From NCBI RefSeq assembly GCF_900099695.1, contig NZ_FNCY01000001.1:186001-250000 (forward strand): 64,000 nt of DNA. Reading direction: 5' to 3'. The notes below the pieces were generated by a model. The model was not told the origin of the DNA and did not search any database. It saw nothing but the letters and a program-made list of their open reading frames with translations. The translations under genes and the position numbers were made by a program. Source of the DNA: Propionivibrio dicarboxylicus. GTDB lineage: Bacteria > Pseudomonadota > Gammaproteobacteria > Burkholderiales > Rhodocyclaceae. This document shows positions 9,139-18,036 of this stretch, piece by piece (the stretch's first letter is position 1; each line of letters begins with the position of its first letter).

Positions 9139-9329
9139 AGAATCCCCCCAATTTCTATTCAACCGACGAGCGACGGCATCGCCCCCCGCGCTCCGTCACT
9201 CCTTGTATTTTCTCGATTATTTTGCTGCCAAAGAAAGACAGAGGCATCGCCATTTCAGGAATTTCTACTATGCCATAGATCGATTGTCATAGGATAGCGG
9301 GCATAAATGCGAGCTGCCAGAGGAAGGCG

Positions 9330-9398
9330 GTTCGCAAGGAAGCGCTTTGGTTTCCTATCAAAATCGCCTATCTCTGGCGTTGCTTGCAGATCACCCGC
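9330..9398. repeat. Decayed copy of the metF 3' end
   Basis: This stretch aligns with the end of metF and its downstream sequence at 12762-12830, for example GGAAGCGCTTT, TTTCCTATC and GCTTGCAGATC, with scattered changes. It is the most decayed of three metF-end copies (also at 10531-10645). It lies directly upstream of the broken caspase-like copy. The gap 9139-9581 holds no gene. Confidence 0.6.
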
Positions 9399-9581
9399 AT
9401 TAGCGCGGATAGGTCATGAAAACCCTGCGGGTATTACGAATCCAGAACATCTCCCGTCAAGACATCGCCTCAAGCATCTTGTCATATCATCCCGTTTAAG
9501 CGCAGAATTCCTACGGCCCCAAGCCCTGTCAGCTGGCGCATTTTCAACACAAGCATCGAGCATTACTGCAAACGATTTAGT

Positions 9582-10463
9582 CATGAATTTTTTGCAGCCA
9601 TTTCATCGGTCATTTGGCATCCTGGTTCGTGTTAATGACCGGAAGCGCGATTGCCGCAGACAAGTTGGACAAGCCTGCCCCCGGAATCAGGGATGCCGGG
9701 GCCAGAGTCGCGGTCGTCATAAGAAACTGCCGCGATCCGTCAGGCGCATTGGAAAACCCGAAAAACGATGCCACGGTTATGGCCGCAGCCTTAAGAAGGC
9801 TCGGTTTTGACGTTGAGCTTAAAATCGACGCGACCAAGTCCGATCTCGACGGAATACTCAAACGGCTTGGCAAAATCGACAGTGGCGCTGGTCTTTTACG
9901 CAGGCCATGGCGTTCAGGTCAATGGCGTTAATTTTCTGATCCCCATCGATGCGGCGCCGCAAAACGAACGCGACCTCAAGCACGAGCTGGTTCGCCTCGA
10001 TGATGTCATCGATGACATGGCGAGTGCCAAGATCAAACTCATATTCTTTGATCCCTGCCGCGACAATCCTTTCGCCAGAAGCTTCAGCCGCGGATCGGCG
10101 AGAGAGCTTGCCGCCCCCTCCGAGGCTTCGGGCACTCTGATTTCGTTTTCCACGAAGCACGGCAATACGGCAGCCGATGGCGACGGGAAGAACAGCCCCT
10201 ACACATCAGCCTTGCTTGCGGTATTGGAAAGCCAGCCGCAGATGGAGATCGAGCAGATGCTGCGCAAAGTGCAGCAGGAAGTGAAACGCTTGACACGAGG
10301 ACAGCAGGGGCCATCGCGTTATGGCTCCCTGGATGGCGATTTCTATTTCCGTCCCCCGGAGGTTGAAGACTCGGCAACGCTTTCCAGAGAAACCGTCGAC
10401 AAGGCCATTTCCGACGCCGTTGCTGAAACCGTAAAGAAAGCAACCGAGCGCTCGGACTCCTGA
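9582..10463 (+). pseudogene. Caspase-like gene, broken first copy
   Basis: This is a close copy of the intact gene at 10809-12656, covering its first 272 or so codons. An 11-base deletion near 9880 (opposite about 11102-11112 of the intact copy) shifts the frame just before the YAGHG histidine motif. Small deletions in the signal-peptide region put the ATG out of frame as well. The catalytic segment reads FFDPCRDNPF instead of FFDACRDNPF, and the VIGNSRY motif has become VIRNCRD. A stop then follows KKATERSDS, so the coiled-coil and C-terminal parts are absent. Two open stretches, 9614-9931 and 9807-10463, remain. It is very unlikely to make active protein. Confidence 0.85.
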
Positions 10464-10530
10464 CCTACTCCCCGAGGATAGTCCGGAAATGAAGTAGGGG
10501 CTGCCTCATATAGCCAGTCCCACAACAAAA

Positions 10531-10645
10531 AAACGGGCCTCCTGATGGAAGCCCGTTCGTAAGGAAACGCTTTCGTTGCCTATCGAGAACGCTTAAATCC
10601 CAAGCCGCTTGCAGATCTCCAGCGTCAGGGCAGACTGGTTCATCA
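10531..10645. repeat. Duplicated metF 3' end with its terminator
   Basis: About 113 bases match 12738-12850 with roughly eight differences. They include the terminator hairpin (AACGGGC and GCCCGTT) and the last 19 or so codons of metF. The copy is cut off from any metF reading frame. It sits between the broken and intact caspase-like genes and marks a tandem duplication junction. The gap 10464-10808 otherwise holds the leader of the next gene, which resembles the leader of the first copy. Confidence 0.85.
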
Positions 10646-10808
10646 AACTCTTTTGAGTGGTACAAATCCGAAGTATCTTCCACCATGGCACCATCCCAAG
10701 CTTCTTGGCATATTATCCCGTTTAAGTGCAGAATTTCTGCGCCCCCAAGCCCCGTCTGTTGGCTTGTTTTCAACATGGACATTGAGCATTACCGCAAACG
10801 ACTAAATC

Positions 10809-12656
10809 ATGAAATTTTTTCGTACCCATTTCATCGATCTATTCGCATCTTGGCTTCTGCTGGCGATCGGAAGCGCGATTGCCGCAGACACGTTGTACAA
10901 GCCCGCCCCTGACGCCAAGGATGCGGGGGTAAGAGTCGCGGTTGTCATAGGAAACAGCCGCTATCCGTCGGGCGCATTGGAAAATCCGAAAAATGATGCG
11001 GCGGTTATGGCCGCTGCCCTCAAGAAATTCGGCTTTGACGTTGAGCTTAAAATCGACGCGACCAAGTCCGATCTCGACGGGCTATTCAAACGGTTTGGCG
11101 TCAAGGCCGAAAAATCGGCAGTGGCGCTGGTTTTTTACGCGGGTCACGGGGTTCAGGTCAATGGCATCAATTTTCTGATCCCCATCGATGCGGCGCCGCA
11201 AAACGAACGCGACCTCAAGCGCGAGTTGGTTCGCCTCGATGATGTCATCGATGACATGGCCAGTGCCAAGGTCAAACTCATATTCTTTGATGCCTGCCGC
11301 GACAATCCTTTCGCCAGAAGCTTCAGCCGCGGATCGGCGAGAGGGCTTGCCGCTCCCGCCGAGTCCTCGGGTACCCTGATTTCGTTTTCGACGAAACACG
11401 GCAACACCGCAGCCGATGGTGACGGCAAGAACAGCCCCTACACGTCTGCCCTGCTTGCGGTATTGGAAAGCCAGCCGCAGATGGAGATCGAGCAGATGCT
11501 GCGCAAAGTGCAGCAGGAAGTGAAGCGGCTGACACGAGGACAACAGGAGCCATGGCGTTACGGTTCCCTCGATGGCGATTTCTATTTCCGCTCCCCCGAG
11601 GTTGAAGGCTCGGCAGCGCTTTCCAGAGAAACCGTCGACAAAGCCATTTCCGAGGCCGTTGCTGAAGCCGTAAAGAAAGCGACCGAGCACTCGGATTTCC
11701 AGCAAAGGGCAAACCAGCAAGCGGTTGTCGAGGCTTTGAAAGTGGCCAACGAACAAGCCGCACGAGAAAAAGCGGAGCTTGAGAAACGCGCCGAAGAGCG
11801 GATCGCCCGCGAGCGGGCAGAGGCCGAATACAAGGCGGCAGAGCGCTTTTCCAGGGAGCGCGCCGAGCTGAAGGAATCCATGGAGCGAATGCTCAAGGAA
11901 GCAATGGACCGGCAAAACTCGCAGTTGCAACTCGAACGGGATGCCCGCAGGGCCGCGGGAGAAAAGGTCTCCGTCCAAGTTCTGACGGAACCGTTGGCGC
12001 ACAACAAGCCACTCGAATCCTCCCTTCGGAGCGAAAAAGCGCAGGAGGCGCTGGGAAGCGCCGTTCAGCCGGCTGTAGTGCCTCCACTTTCCATCGACGA
12101 TAAGCAACTCGGTGACGAATGGGAATACGTCATCAAGGATCAAGTTTCTGGTCTGATCAAGAATAGGATACGTTTCCGGACAACTGCCGCGACAAGTGAA
12201 CGTCAGCTGGAAGAAGTTAGTTTCGATGGACTCAAGTCGTTTGACTGGGTCTTCCACCCGAACAAGGCCTCCGCGGTTGCCATTTCCGGTGATTCCACCT
12301 TTGTATTCGGACCGCTCTGGAATGGCAAAGACATACCGGCTGAGTTGCTCGTAGAAGGAGGCAGAGGATTCTGCAATCCACTGCAGCAGAATCTCTGCCG
12401 GCTATCGCTGACAATTGTTGGCCATGAACAGCTATCGCTATCTGCTGGAACGTTTGACGCTATTCGTCTCGATGGCTGGCTGACTATTTCATGCCCGAGC
12501 GGTTCCAACTGTCCTTCTGGAGGGCTGCGCTCACAGGTATGGTATTCGATACCAGACAAGAGAATGCTGAAGCAGGAGATCAGGAGGACCGGAGGAGGAT
12601 ACGGCACGTTTGGCGAAACTGTCGAACTTGTTGCCATACGAAAGGCTATGCACTAG
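10809..12656 (+). CDS. Secreted caspase-like (peptidase C14) protein
   Basis: This 615-residue protein has a signal peptide (residues 1-26, ending AIAA) and a caspase p20-type domain (about 40-255). The catalytic dyad is visible as His113 in FYAGHGVQV and Cys163 in FFDACRDNPF. A long charged Glu/Arg/Ala-rich region (about 295-395) probably forms a coiled coil. The C-terminal 190 residues are a domain I do not recognise, with four cysteines. Bacterial orthocaspases cleave after Arg or Lys. This one should act in the periplasm or outside. It converges on metF and is the intact member of a tandem duplication. The substrate is unknown. Confidence 0.88.
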   Translation: MKFFRTHFIDLFASWLLLAIGSAIAADTLYKPAPDAKDAGVRVAVVIGNSRYPSGALENPKNDAAVMAAALKKFGFDVELKIDATKSDLDGLFKRFGVKAEKSAVALVFYAGHGVQVNGINFLIPIDAAPQNERDLKRELVRLDDVIDDMASAKVKLIFFDACRDNPFARSFSRGSARGLAAPAESSGTLISFSTKHGNTAADGDGKNSPYTSALLAVLESQPQMEIEQMLRKVQQEVKRLTRGQQEPWRYGSLDGDFYFRSPEVEGSAALSRETVDKAISEAVAEAVKKATEHSDFQQRANQQAVVEALKVANEQAAREKAELEKRAEERIARERAEAEYKAAERFSRERAELKESMERMLKEAMDRQNSQLQLERDARRAAGEKVSVQVLTEPLAHNKPLESSLRSEKAQEALGSAVQPAVVPPLSIDDKQLGDEWEYVIKDQVSGLIKNRIRFRTTAATSERQLEEVSFDGLKSFDWVFHPNKASAVAISGDSTFVFGPLWNGKDIPAELLVEGGRGFCNPLQQNLCRLSLTIVGHEQLSLSAGTFDAIRLDGWLTISCPSGSNCPSGGLRSQVWYSIPDKRMLKQEIRRTGGGYGTFGETVELVAIRKAMH

Positions 12657-12731
12657 CGCTGCATCACAATAGTCAGATCAATTAATTTCTGCTGTTTCAG
12701 CGTTTGACGGACCATGGGACTACCTCCACAC

Positions 12732-12763
12732 AAAATAAACGGGCCTCCTGATGGAAGCCCGTT
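12732..12763 (-). terminator. Intrinsic terminator of ahcY-metF
   Basis: On the - strand, AACGGGCTTCC and GGAGGCCCGTT form an 11-base stem with one G-U pair around ATCA, followed by TATTTTG. It lies 36 bases after the metF stop, and a copy of it persists at about 10532. Confidence 0.85.
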
Positions 12764-12798
12764 CGTGAGGAAGCGCTTTCGTTTCCTATCGAGAGTGC

Positions 12799-13626
12799 TT
12801 AAATCCCGAGTCGCTTGCAGATCTCCAGCGTCAGGGCCGACTGGTTCATCGAATAGAAATGCAGGCCAGGCGCCCCACCGGCAAGCAGGCGCTGGCAGAG
12901 CGAAGTCACCAGATCCAGTCCGAATGCCCGAATCGCCTCGGTGTCGTCGCCAAGCCCCTCAAATTTCCGCCGCATCCAGCGCGGCAATTCCGCACCGCAA
13001 ACATCCGAAAACCGCGCCAGTTTCGAGAAGCTGACAATCGGCATAATGCCCGGAACGATTGGAATATCGACGCCCTGCCGACGAACCTCATCGACAAAAT
13101 GGAAGTACGCATCGGCGTTGTAGAAATACTGCGTGATCGCCGAGTCGGCGCCCGCCTTGACCTTGCGCACGAAATTCGCCAGATCGTCGCGAGGGAAACG
13201 GGCCTGAGGATGCCATTCGGGATAGGCGGCTACTTCGATCTCAAAGTGCTTTCCGGTTTCGCTCCGAACGAATTCGACAAGCTCGTTGGCATAACGAAAC
13301 TCGCCGGCTTCGGCCGTCCCGGAGGGCAAATCGCCACGCAGCGCAACAATTCGACGAATACCGGCACTCTGGAATTCGTCCAGTATTTCCCGAATGCTGG
13401 CGCGCGTGGAACCAATGCAGGAGAGGTGCGGCGCAGCTTCGTATCCCTCCGCCGCAATCTCTTTGACAACGGCAAACGTGCGCTCACGCGTCGACCCGCC
13501 GGCACCGTAGGTGACCGAAAAGAATTCCGGCTTCAGCACCGCCAGCTTGGCGCGCTCGCCACGCAACTTCTCCAGTCCTTCCGGAGTTTGCGGAGGAAAA
13601 AACTCGATTGAAATATTGGTGGTCAT
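12799..13626 (-). CDS. metF: 5,10-methylenetetrahydrofolate reductase
   Basis: MetF reduces methylene-THF to methyl-THF, the methyl donor for methionine synthesis, using FAD. At 275 residues it matches the bacterial single-domain enzyme. Family motifs include SIEFFPPQT at the N-terminus, FFSVTYGAGGSTRERT, ALRGDLP, and the C-terminal GLHFYSMNQS. It lies about 75 bases downstream of ahcY on the same strand and presumably shares its SAH-responsive promoter. The 3' end of this gene has been copied at least once, probably twice, upstream at 10531 and 9330. Confidence 0.97.
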   Translation of the reverse strand: MTTNISIEFFPPQTPEGLEKLRGERAKLAVLKPEFFSVTYGAGGSTRERTFAVVKEIAAEGYEAAPHLSCIGSTRASIREILDEFQSAGIRRIVALRGDLPSGTAEAGEFRYANELVEFVRSETGKHFEIEVAAYPEWHPQARFPRDDLANFVRKVKAGADSAITQYFYNADAYFHFVDEVRRQGVDIPIVPGIMPIVSFSKLARFSDVCGAELPRWMRRKFEGLGDDTEAIRAFGLDLVTSLCQRLLAGGAPGLHFYSMNQSALTLEICKRLGI

Positions 13627-13702
13627 TTTTCGATCTTCGGATCAGAAGAAACACTGGCTAACGGCGTCATCGGGCGAAAGCCGACAACGCCGCACGCCCC
13701 GA

Positions 13703-15103
13703 TCAGTAACGGTAATGATCGGCCTTGTACGGGCCATCCACCGATACGCCGATGTACTGCGCCTGCTTCTCGGTCAGCACGGTCAGTTGCGCGTTGAGCT
13801 TCTTCAACTGAAGACGGGCGACCTTCTCATCGAGATGCTTCGGCAGCGTATAGACACCGACCGGATATTTCGCCGTCTGCGTAAACAACTCGATCTGCGC
13901 GATCGTTTGGTTCGCGAATGACGAAGACATCACATAGCTCGGGTGTCCCGTGGCGCAACCGAGATTGACCAGGCGTCCCTTGGCCAGCAGGATAATGCGA
14001 TTTCCCGACGGCATGACAACGTGATCGACCTGCGGCTTGATCTCTTCCCACTGATATTTCTCGATCGAGGCAACGTCGATTTCACTATCGAAGTGGCCAA
14101 TGTTGCAGACGATCGCCTGGTCCTTCATCTTGATCATGTGCTCATGCGCGATGACATGGTAATTACCCGTGCAGGTAACAAACATGTCGGCCTTGTCGCA
14201 GGCATAGTCCATGGTGACGACGCGGTAGCCTTCCATTGCCGCCTGCAGCGCGCAGATCGGATCGACTTCCGTGACCCAGACTTGCGCCGAGAGCGCGCGC
14301 AGCGCTTGCGCCGAGCCCTTGCCGACATCGCCGTAACCGCAAACGACGGCGACCTTGCCGGCAACCATGACGTCGGTTGCGCGCTTGATGCCATCGACAA
14401 GCGATTCGCGACAGCCGTAGAGGTTGTCGAACTTCGACTTCGTGACGGAATCGTTAACGTTGATGGCCGGGAATTTCAGTTCGCCACGTTCGTGCATCTG
14501 ATACAGGCGATGAACCCCGGTCGTCGTTTCCTCGGTGACGCCCTTGATTTGCGCGAGGCGCGTCGAATACCAGGCGGGCGACTGGGCCAACTTGGCCTTG
14601 ATCGAGGCGAAAAGCACCGTTTCCTCTTCGCAGGTCGGTTGATTCAGGATCGAGAGATCCTTCTCAGCGCGTGCGCCGAGATGCAGCAACAGCGTCGCGT
14701 CGCCGCCATCGTCGAGGATCATGTTCGAATAGCCGCCGTCGGCCCACTCGAAAATGCGATGGGTATATTCCCAGTAGTCGGGCAGGGACTCGCCCTTGAC
14801 CGCAAAAACCGGGATATTTTGCGCGGCGATGGCTGCCGCCGCATGATCCTGGGTCGAGAAAATATTGCACGACGCCCAGCGCACTTCGGCGCCCAGCGCG
14901 ACCAGCGTCTCGATCAACACGGCCGTCTGGATGGTCATGTGCAAAGATCCGGTGATGCGCGCGCCCTTGAGCGGCTGGCTCGCCGCGAACTCGTCGCGGA
15001 TAGCCATCAGGCCCGGCATTTCGGTTTCTGCGATACGGATTTCCTTGCGTCCCCAATCGGCGAGGGCGAGGTCTGCGACCACGAAATCAGTGAATTGAGC
15101 CAC
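13703..15103 (-). CDS. ahcY: S-adenosylhomocysteine hydrolase
   Basis: AhcY splits S-adenosylhomocysteine to adenosine and homocysteine, relieving inhibition of methyltransferases. The NAD-binding motif [15 protein letters not shown], the [11 protein letters not shown] segment and the C-terminal YKADHYRY are all typical. The start is the GTG at 15103 because AAGGAG lies seven bases before it, giving 466 residues. An ATG farther upstream would run through the regulatory leader. Start and Shine-Dalgarno lie inside a hairpin (15100-15127) below an SAH riboswitch. Confidence 0.97.
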   Translation of the reverse strand: MAQFTDFVVADLALADWGRKEIRIAETEMPGLMAIRDEFAASQPLKGARITGSLHMTIQTAVLIETLVALGAEVRWASCNIFSTQDHAAAAIAAQNIPVFAVKGESLPDYWEYTHRIFEWADGGYSNMILDDGGDATLLLHLGARAEKDLSILNQPTCEEETVLFASIKAKLAQSPAWYSTRLAQIKGVTEETTTGVHRLYQMHERGELKFPAINVNDSVTKSKFDNLYGCRESLVDGIKRATDVMVAGKVAVVCGYGDVGKGSAQALRALSAQVWVTEVDPICALQAAMEGYRVVTMDYACDKADMFVTCTGNYHVIAHEHMIKMKDQAIVCNIGHFDSEIDVASIEKYQWEEIKPQVDHVVMPSGNRIILLAKGRLVNLGCATGHPSYVMSSSFANQTIAQIELFTQTAKYPVGVYTLPKHLDEKVARLQLKKLNAQLTVLTEKQAQYIGVSVDGPYKADHYRY

Positions 15104-15127
15104 AGCTGTTCTCCTTAAGAACTGTGG
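15100..15127 (-). promoter_or_regulatory. Shine-Dalgarno hairpin of ahcY
   Basis: On the - strand, CCACA and GTTCT (15127-15118) pair with AGAAC and TGTGG (15112-15108 and 15104-15100), leaving TAAGG of the Shine-Dalgarno in the loop and the GTG start in the stem. This is the likely output end of the SAH riboswitch upstream. Opening or closing it would set translation. Confidence 0.6.
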
Positions 15128-15187
15128 CCGACGCGGATGCGGGATTTTTCTGCTCACCCACAATCCCGTGTCGGCACGGGTTGGTCA

Positions 15188-15260
15188 GGTGAGCGCCGTT
15201 GGAAAGTCCGAGCCTGAAACCATTCGCCGCGGCGAAAAAGGGTTTTGCAGCGCTCCTCGG
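15188..15260 (-). promoter_or_regulatory. SAH riboswitch (ahcY leader)
   Basis: Read on the - strand, the leader carries the known SAH aptamer landmarks: CCGAGGAGCGCTGCAA, then CAGGCTCGG, then AACGGCGCTCACC. GAGCGC pairs with GCGCTC for P1, and CCGAG pairs with CTCGG. These riboswitches are known upstream of ahcY and metF in betaproteobacteria and raise expression when SAH accumulates. GCTCACC at the aptamer's 3' end is also complementary to GGGTGAGC at 15159-15152. This gives a plausible switch between two folds. Confidence 0.92.
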
Positions 15261-15271
15261 ATAAGTTACGG

Positions 15272-15299
15272 ATTATACGCGATATTAGCTGCTTGTACA
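15272..15299 (-). promoter_or_regulatory. Promoter of ahcY-metF
   Basis: A - strand TATAAT lies at 15277-15272 with TGTACA at 15299-15294, 16 bases upstream. Transcription would start near 15265, just before the SAH aptamer. Confidence 0.6.
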
Positions 15300-15451
15300 G
15301 ACACCGCCCCGCGGCGGCCACTCGACCAACGCCGCAAAATCCACAACGAACGCCTTGCTGAAAGGGAAGAAAGATGCCACTCCAATGCTCGCGCCATTTC
15401 AAGAATGTGCATGCCAGGTTCTGCGATCAATCACAAAAACGTGCTTATTTT

Positions 15452-15480
15452 TTGACGAATCGAAATCGAGTCGTTATAAT
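15452..15480 (+). promoter_or_regulatory. Promoter of tRNA-Phe
   Basis: TTGACG and a perfect TATAAT are separated by 17 bases, ending 11 bases before the tRNA. This is one of the best sigma-70 promoters in the window. Confidence 0.85.
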
Positions 15481-15491
15481 GCGCGGCTCTT

Positions 15492-15567
15492 GGCCAGTTA
15501 GCTCAGTTGGTAGAGCAGCGGATTGAAAATCCGCGTGTCCGTGGTTCGATTCCGCGACTGGCCACCA
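15492..15567 (+). tRNA. tRNA-Phe (anticodon GAA)
   Basis: A 76-base cloverleaf with encoded CCA. The acceptor stem is GGCCAGT with ACTGGCC, the D-loop is AGTTGGTA, the anticodon loop TTGAAAA carries GAA at positions 34-36, and the T-loop is TTCGATT. It has its own promoter upstream and a terminator just downstream. Confidence 0.98.
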
Positions 15568-15574
15568 GATACCT

Positions 15575-15604
15575 AAAACGGCTGACCTTCGGGTTGGCCG
15601 TTTT
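15575..15604 (+). terminator. Terminator after tRNA-Phe
   Basis: AAAACGGCTGACC pairs with GGTTGGCCGTTTT around a TTCG tetraloop (13 pairs with two G-U), with T's at the 3' side of the stem. It ends 19 bases before the yjdM start. Confidence 0.8.
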
Positions 15605-15622
15605 GCTTTGCGGACCATCCCC

Positions 15623-15961
15623 ATGACGACCCTGCCCAAGTGCCCCCAGTGCAATTCCGAATACACCTACGAAGATGGGGCCATGTTCATCTGCCCGGAA
15701 TGCTCCCACGAATGGAGCAAGGAAGGCCTGGTCGAATCTTCGGACGTTCGAATCGTTCGCGATGCCGTGGGTAACGTCCTTCAGGACGGCGACCGCGTCA
15801 CCGTCATCAAGGATCTGAAGGTCAAGGGCTCCTCGCTCGTCGTCAAGGTAGGCACCAAAGTCAAGAACATCCGGCTCGTTGAAGGCGACCACGACATCGA
15901 CTGCAAGATCGACGGCATCGGCGCGATGAGTTTGAAATCGGAGTTCGTGAAGAAAGCCTGA
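15623..15961 (+). CDS. yjdM: PhnA/YjdM family zinc-ribbon protein
   Basis: This 112-residue protein has an N-terminal zinc ribbon, [28 protein letters not shown], with two CxxC pairs. A conserved SH3-like C-terminal part follows ([23 protein letters not shown] and [17 protein letters not shown]). It is very close to E. coli YjdM, historically PhnA, whose role is unclear despite the alkylphosphonate label. The ATG at 15623 gives the family-length protein. Its last 189 bases recur at 17730-17918. Confidence 0.92.
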   Translation: MTTLPKCPQCNSEYTYEDGAMFICPECSHEWSKEGLVESSDVRIVRDAVGNVLQDGDRVTVIKDLKVKGSSLVVKVGTKVKNIRLVEGDHDIDCKIDGIGAMSLKSEFVKKA

Positions 15962-16232
15962 TCCGCCACCGCGAGCCTGAAATTCGGCAGGTCGACGCCC
16001 CGCCCTCCCCTCGCGCTAAAGAAACATCCAAGGGTTTAATCAAAAGATCAGGCCTTTTTCGTTTGGTCACACTACAACCCAAGAAAGATACCTCTCGGCA
16101 TAGCGCTTGTCACGGAACATATCCATTAAGCATATATCCGACAACCGGGAGCCACCCCGCCGCATTTCTCATTTCACTTGTAGGCGTCTATCAATTCAGA
16201 TAGCACAAGATAATCTTGCAACACATCACTCA

Positions 16233-16267
16233 GCGCCCTTCGGAGAAATCCCTTGGGCGTTTTCTTT
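16233..16267 (+). terminator. Possible terminator downstream of yjdM
   Basis: GCGCCC (16233-16238) and GGGCGT (16255-16260) form a six-base stem with a 16-base loop, followed by TTTCTTTT. It is the only structure I see in the 419-base gap 15962-16380, which is otherwise AT-richer non-coding DNA. Confidence 0.35.
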
Positions 16268-16380
16268 TATCCATCCGCCGGGAACCACCTGCATCACTCA
16301 CATCACCAGCCAACCCGTCTGCCGTATCTATCGCTGCAATCGTCGCAACAATTATCACGTTAACAATGCCGGTTATAACC

Positions 16381-17544
16381 TCATTTCCCTAAGACAATTG
16401 TGCGCACCAGAGGGATGTAGGATATTAATTGGTATAGAACCAAACTACTCAAAATAGCCGCAACCACCGGCGGCTTGTAGTCAATGAAATAGAAATGCAT
16501 CGCATATATCCCAAGCGATGCTCTACCTATAAAGCACATTGAAACATTAATCCACTTAATTCCACATGAGTACATTAACCTCGACAGATCGACAATGGCA
16601 AAAACTCCTGAAATCGCAACTATAAGTGCATATTTCTTCGCTACCAGACCGATAGTCAGAAAATTAGGAGCATCCTGAATGATATTGTTATCTAGGGTTC
16701 GATGCCAATAAGGAACTAAAGCCAAAAAAATCACATATGGAAAAACCTGAAGGGCCACGCTTCTGATATTTATGAAACGCTTAAAAAATACGAGCCCGAG
16801 CAGAAAAAAGAAGAATAGACCACCATGAAAGAAATTCGCGAATCCAAAACCAAATCCATCAGGAAGTTGTTTTCGGAACAGCAACCAAACAATCAGCAAA
16901 GCTGCCATCTGAGCGGGAAGCGGCGTTAGATAGCGCAATAACTTCCCAAGACGAGTGGTTTCAAAAATTTTTTTCGCGGTGGAAAAGAAAAGCATGAACA
17001 ACGAAGTGAAGGTTGTACACCAAAATATGCAAGGTAAAAACCACAAGGAATAATGTGCTTCTCTAAAAACTTTCCGGAGATGCTGGTCAATGGATTCTTG
17101 CGAACCACTAAGAAAAAAAGCAACTACGGTCCAGAACAAGAAAGGTAACAACAAATGAACCGCAGACTTACGCACCCGACTAATTGATGCTCCGGTCAAT
17201 TCCATTAGGCTGCCAGACGCATTAAGCCTCACAGCCCAGTGCGCTGCCGCAGCACCTGACAAGAAGGCAAATAGAGGCATGTGGAACGAGTATATGAAAC
17301 GAAATCCATACAACTCATCGAAGTTCGATGTTTGATTTTGAAAAGTATGTCCCAACACCACCAGAATGATGGCGACACCCTTTACAAAATCAAGCAAATA
17401 GTCATATTCCGTTTTTATTGCAGTAGGGACGAAGTGGTTAGTCATCGGGTTAGCAATGCTCATCTCGGCTGAACTGAAGATGGGAAAGTTATTAAACGTG
17501 AGCCTAATAGTACTTGGCGTTGAAACAAAAGACAATTTCAGCAT
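16381..17544 (-). CDS. Membrane acyltransferase (acyltransferase-3 family)
   Basis: This protein of up to 387 residues is hydrophobic with about ten membrane segments. The family signature lies at residues 47-67 (YDYLLDFVKGVAIILVVLGHT), followed by the loop SFHMPLFAFLSG. Members transfer acetyl or other acyl groups to sugars of LPS, capsule or glycolipids. Codon use is markedly more AT-rich than neighbouring genes. The start is uncertain, since ATGs at 17544, 17463 and 17445 all lack a good ribosome site. It is bracketed by yjdM and a truncated yjdM copy, which suggests foreign origin. Confidence 0.85.
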   Translation of the reverse strand: MLKLSFVSTPSTIRLTFNNFPIFSSAEMSIANPMTNHFVPTAIKTEYDYLLDFVKGVAIILVVLGHTFQNQTSNFDELYGFRFIYSFHMPLFAFLSGAAAAHWAVRLNASGSLMELTGASISRVRKSAVHLLLPFLFWTVVAFFLSGSQESIDQHLRKVFREAHYSLWFLPCIFWCTTFTSLFMLFFSTAKKIFETTRLGKLLRYLTPLPAQMAALLIVWLLFRKQLPDGFGFGFANFFHGGLFFFFLLGLVFFKRFINIRSVALQVFPYVIFLALVPYWHRTLDNNIIQDAPNFLTIGLVAKKYALIVAISGVFAIVDLSRLMYSCGIKWINVSMCFIGRASLGIYAMHFYFIDYKPPVVAAILSSLVLYQLISYIPLVRTIVLGK

Positions 17545-17729
17545 AAAATCTGAAACACCAAATAACTACAGAAAAGCATATAGTCTGTTTATGGGTCGAT
17601 TCTGTCTGTCATTCGTGAAAATAGAATCACAGTAATTAGTCAAATTCACATTCTAAAGGAGTCAGGCTGAACTGCTGGCAAGGGCGATTCGTGTCAGTGT
17701 GCCTATATAACCTGTGGTCTTTTTTGTAA

Positions 17730-17918
17730 AACATCCTCCAGGACGGCGACAGCGTCACCGTCATCAAGGACCTGAAGGTCAAGGATTCCTCGCTGGTCGT
17801 CAAGGTCGGCACCAGGGTCAAGAACATCCGGCTCGTTGAAGGCGACCACGACATCGATCGCAAGATCGACAGCATTGGCGCAATGAGTTTGAAATCGGAG
17901 TTCGTGAAAAAAGCCTGA
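17730..17918 (+). pseudogene. Truncated second copy of yjdM/phnA
   Basis: These 189 bases match 15773-15961 with 16 differences (about 91.5% identity) and keep the frame to the stop, encoding [19 protein letters not shown] through SEFVKKA. The zinc-ribbon half and start codon are missing. Downstream, AAGGGTTTGATCGAAAGA resembles the sequence after the intact gene near 16030. The rest of the 17545-18036 gap holds nothing I recognise. It looks like the far boundary of an inserted or rearranged acyltransferase segment. Confidence 0.88.
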
Positions 17919-18036
17919 TCGGCAACCGCAAACATACGCTTCGGCGGCACCGACTTCGATTCCGACTCGGGGTCCCGAAATTTCCAAGGGTTTGATCGAA
18001 AGACCGGGCCCTTTTCGTTTTGCCGCTACGCCGGCA

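Noticed and set aside
9614-9931. Small secreted protein of 105 residues
   Set aside because: Alignment to 10809-12656 shows it is the front part of a frameshifted caspase-like copy, so it is reported as a pseudogene.
10465-10782. 105-codon - strand open frame between caspase copies
   Set aside because: It is formed by the copied metF end in a different frame plus leader DNA. It has no ribosome site and no known protein.
13943-15118. 391-codon open frame opposite ahcY
   Set aside because: Antisense shadow of ahcY with no family features.
15492-17918. Complete genomic island integrated at tRNA-Phe
   Set aside because: No integrase and no repeat of the tRNA 3' end were seen. yjdM lies intact between, so only a yjdM-bracketed cassette is supported.
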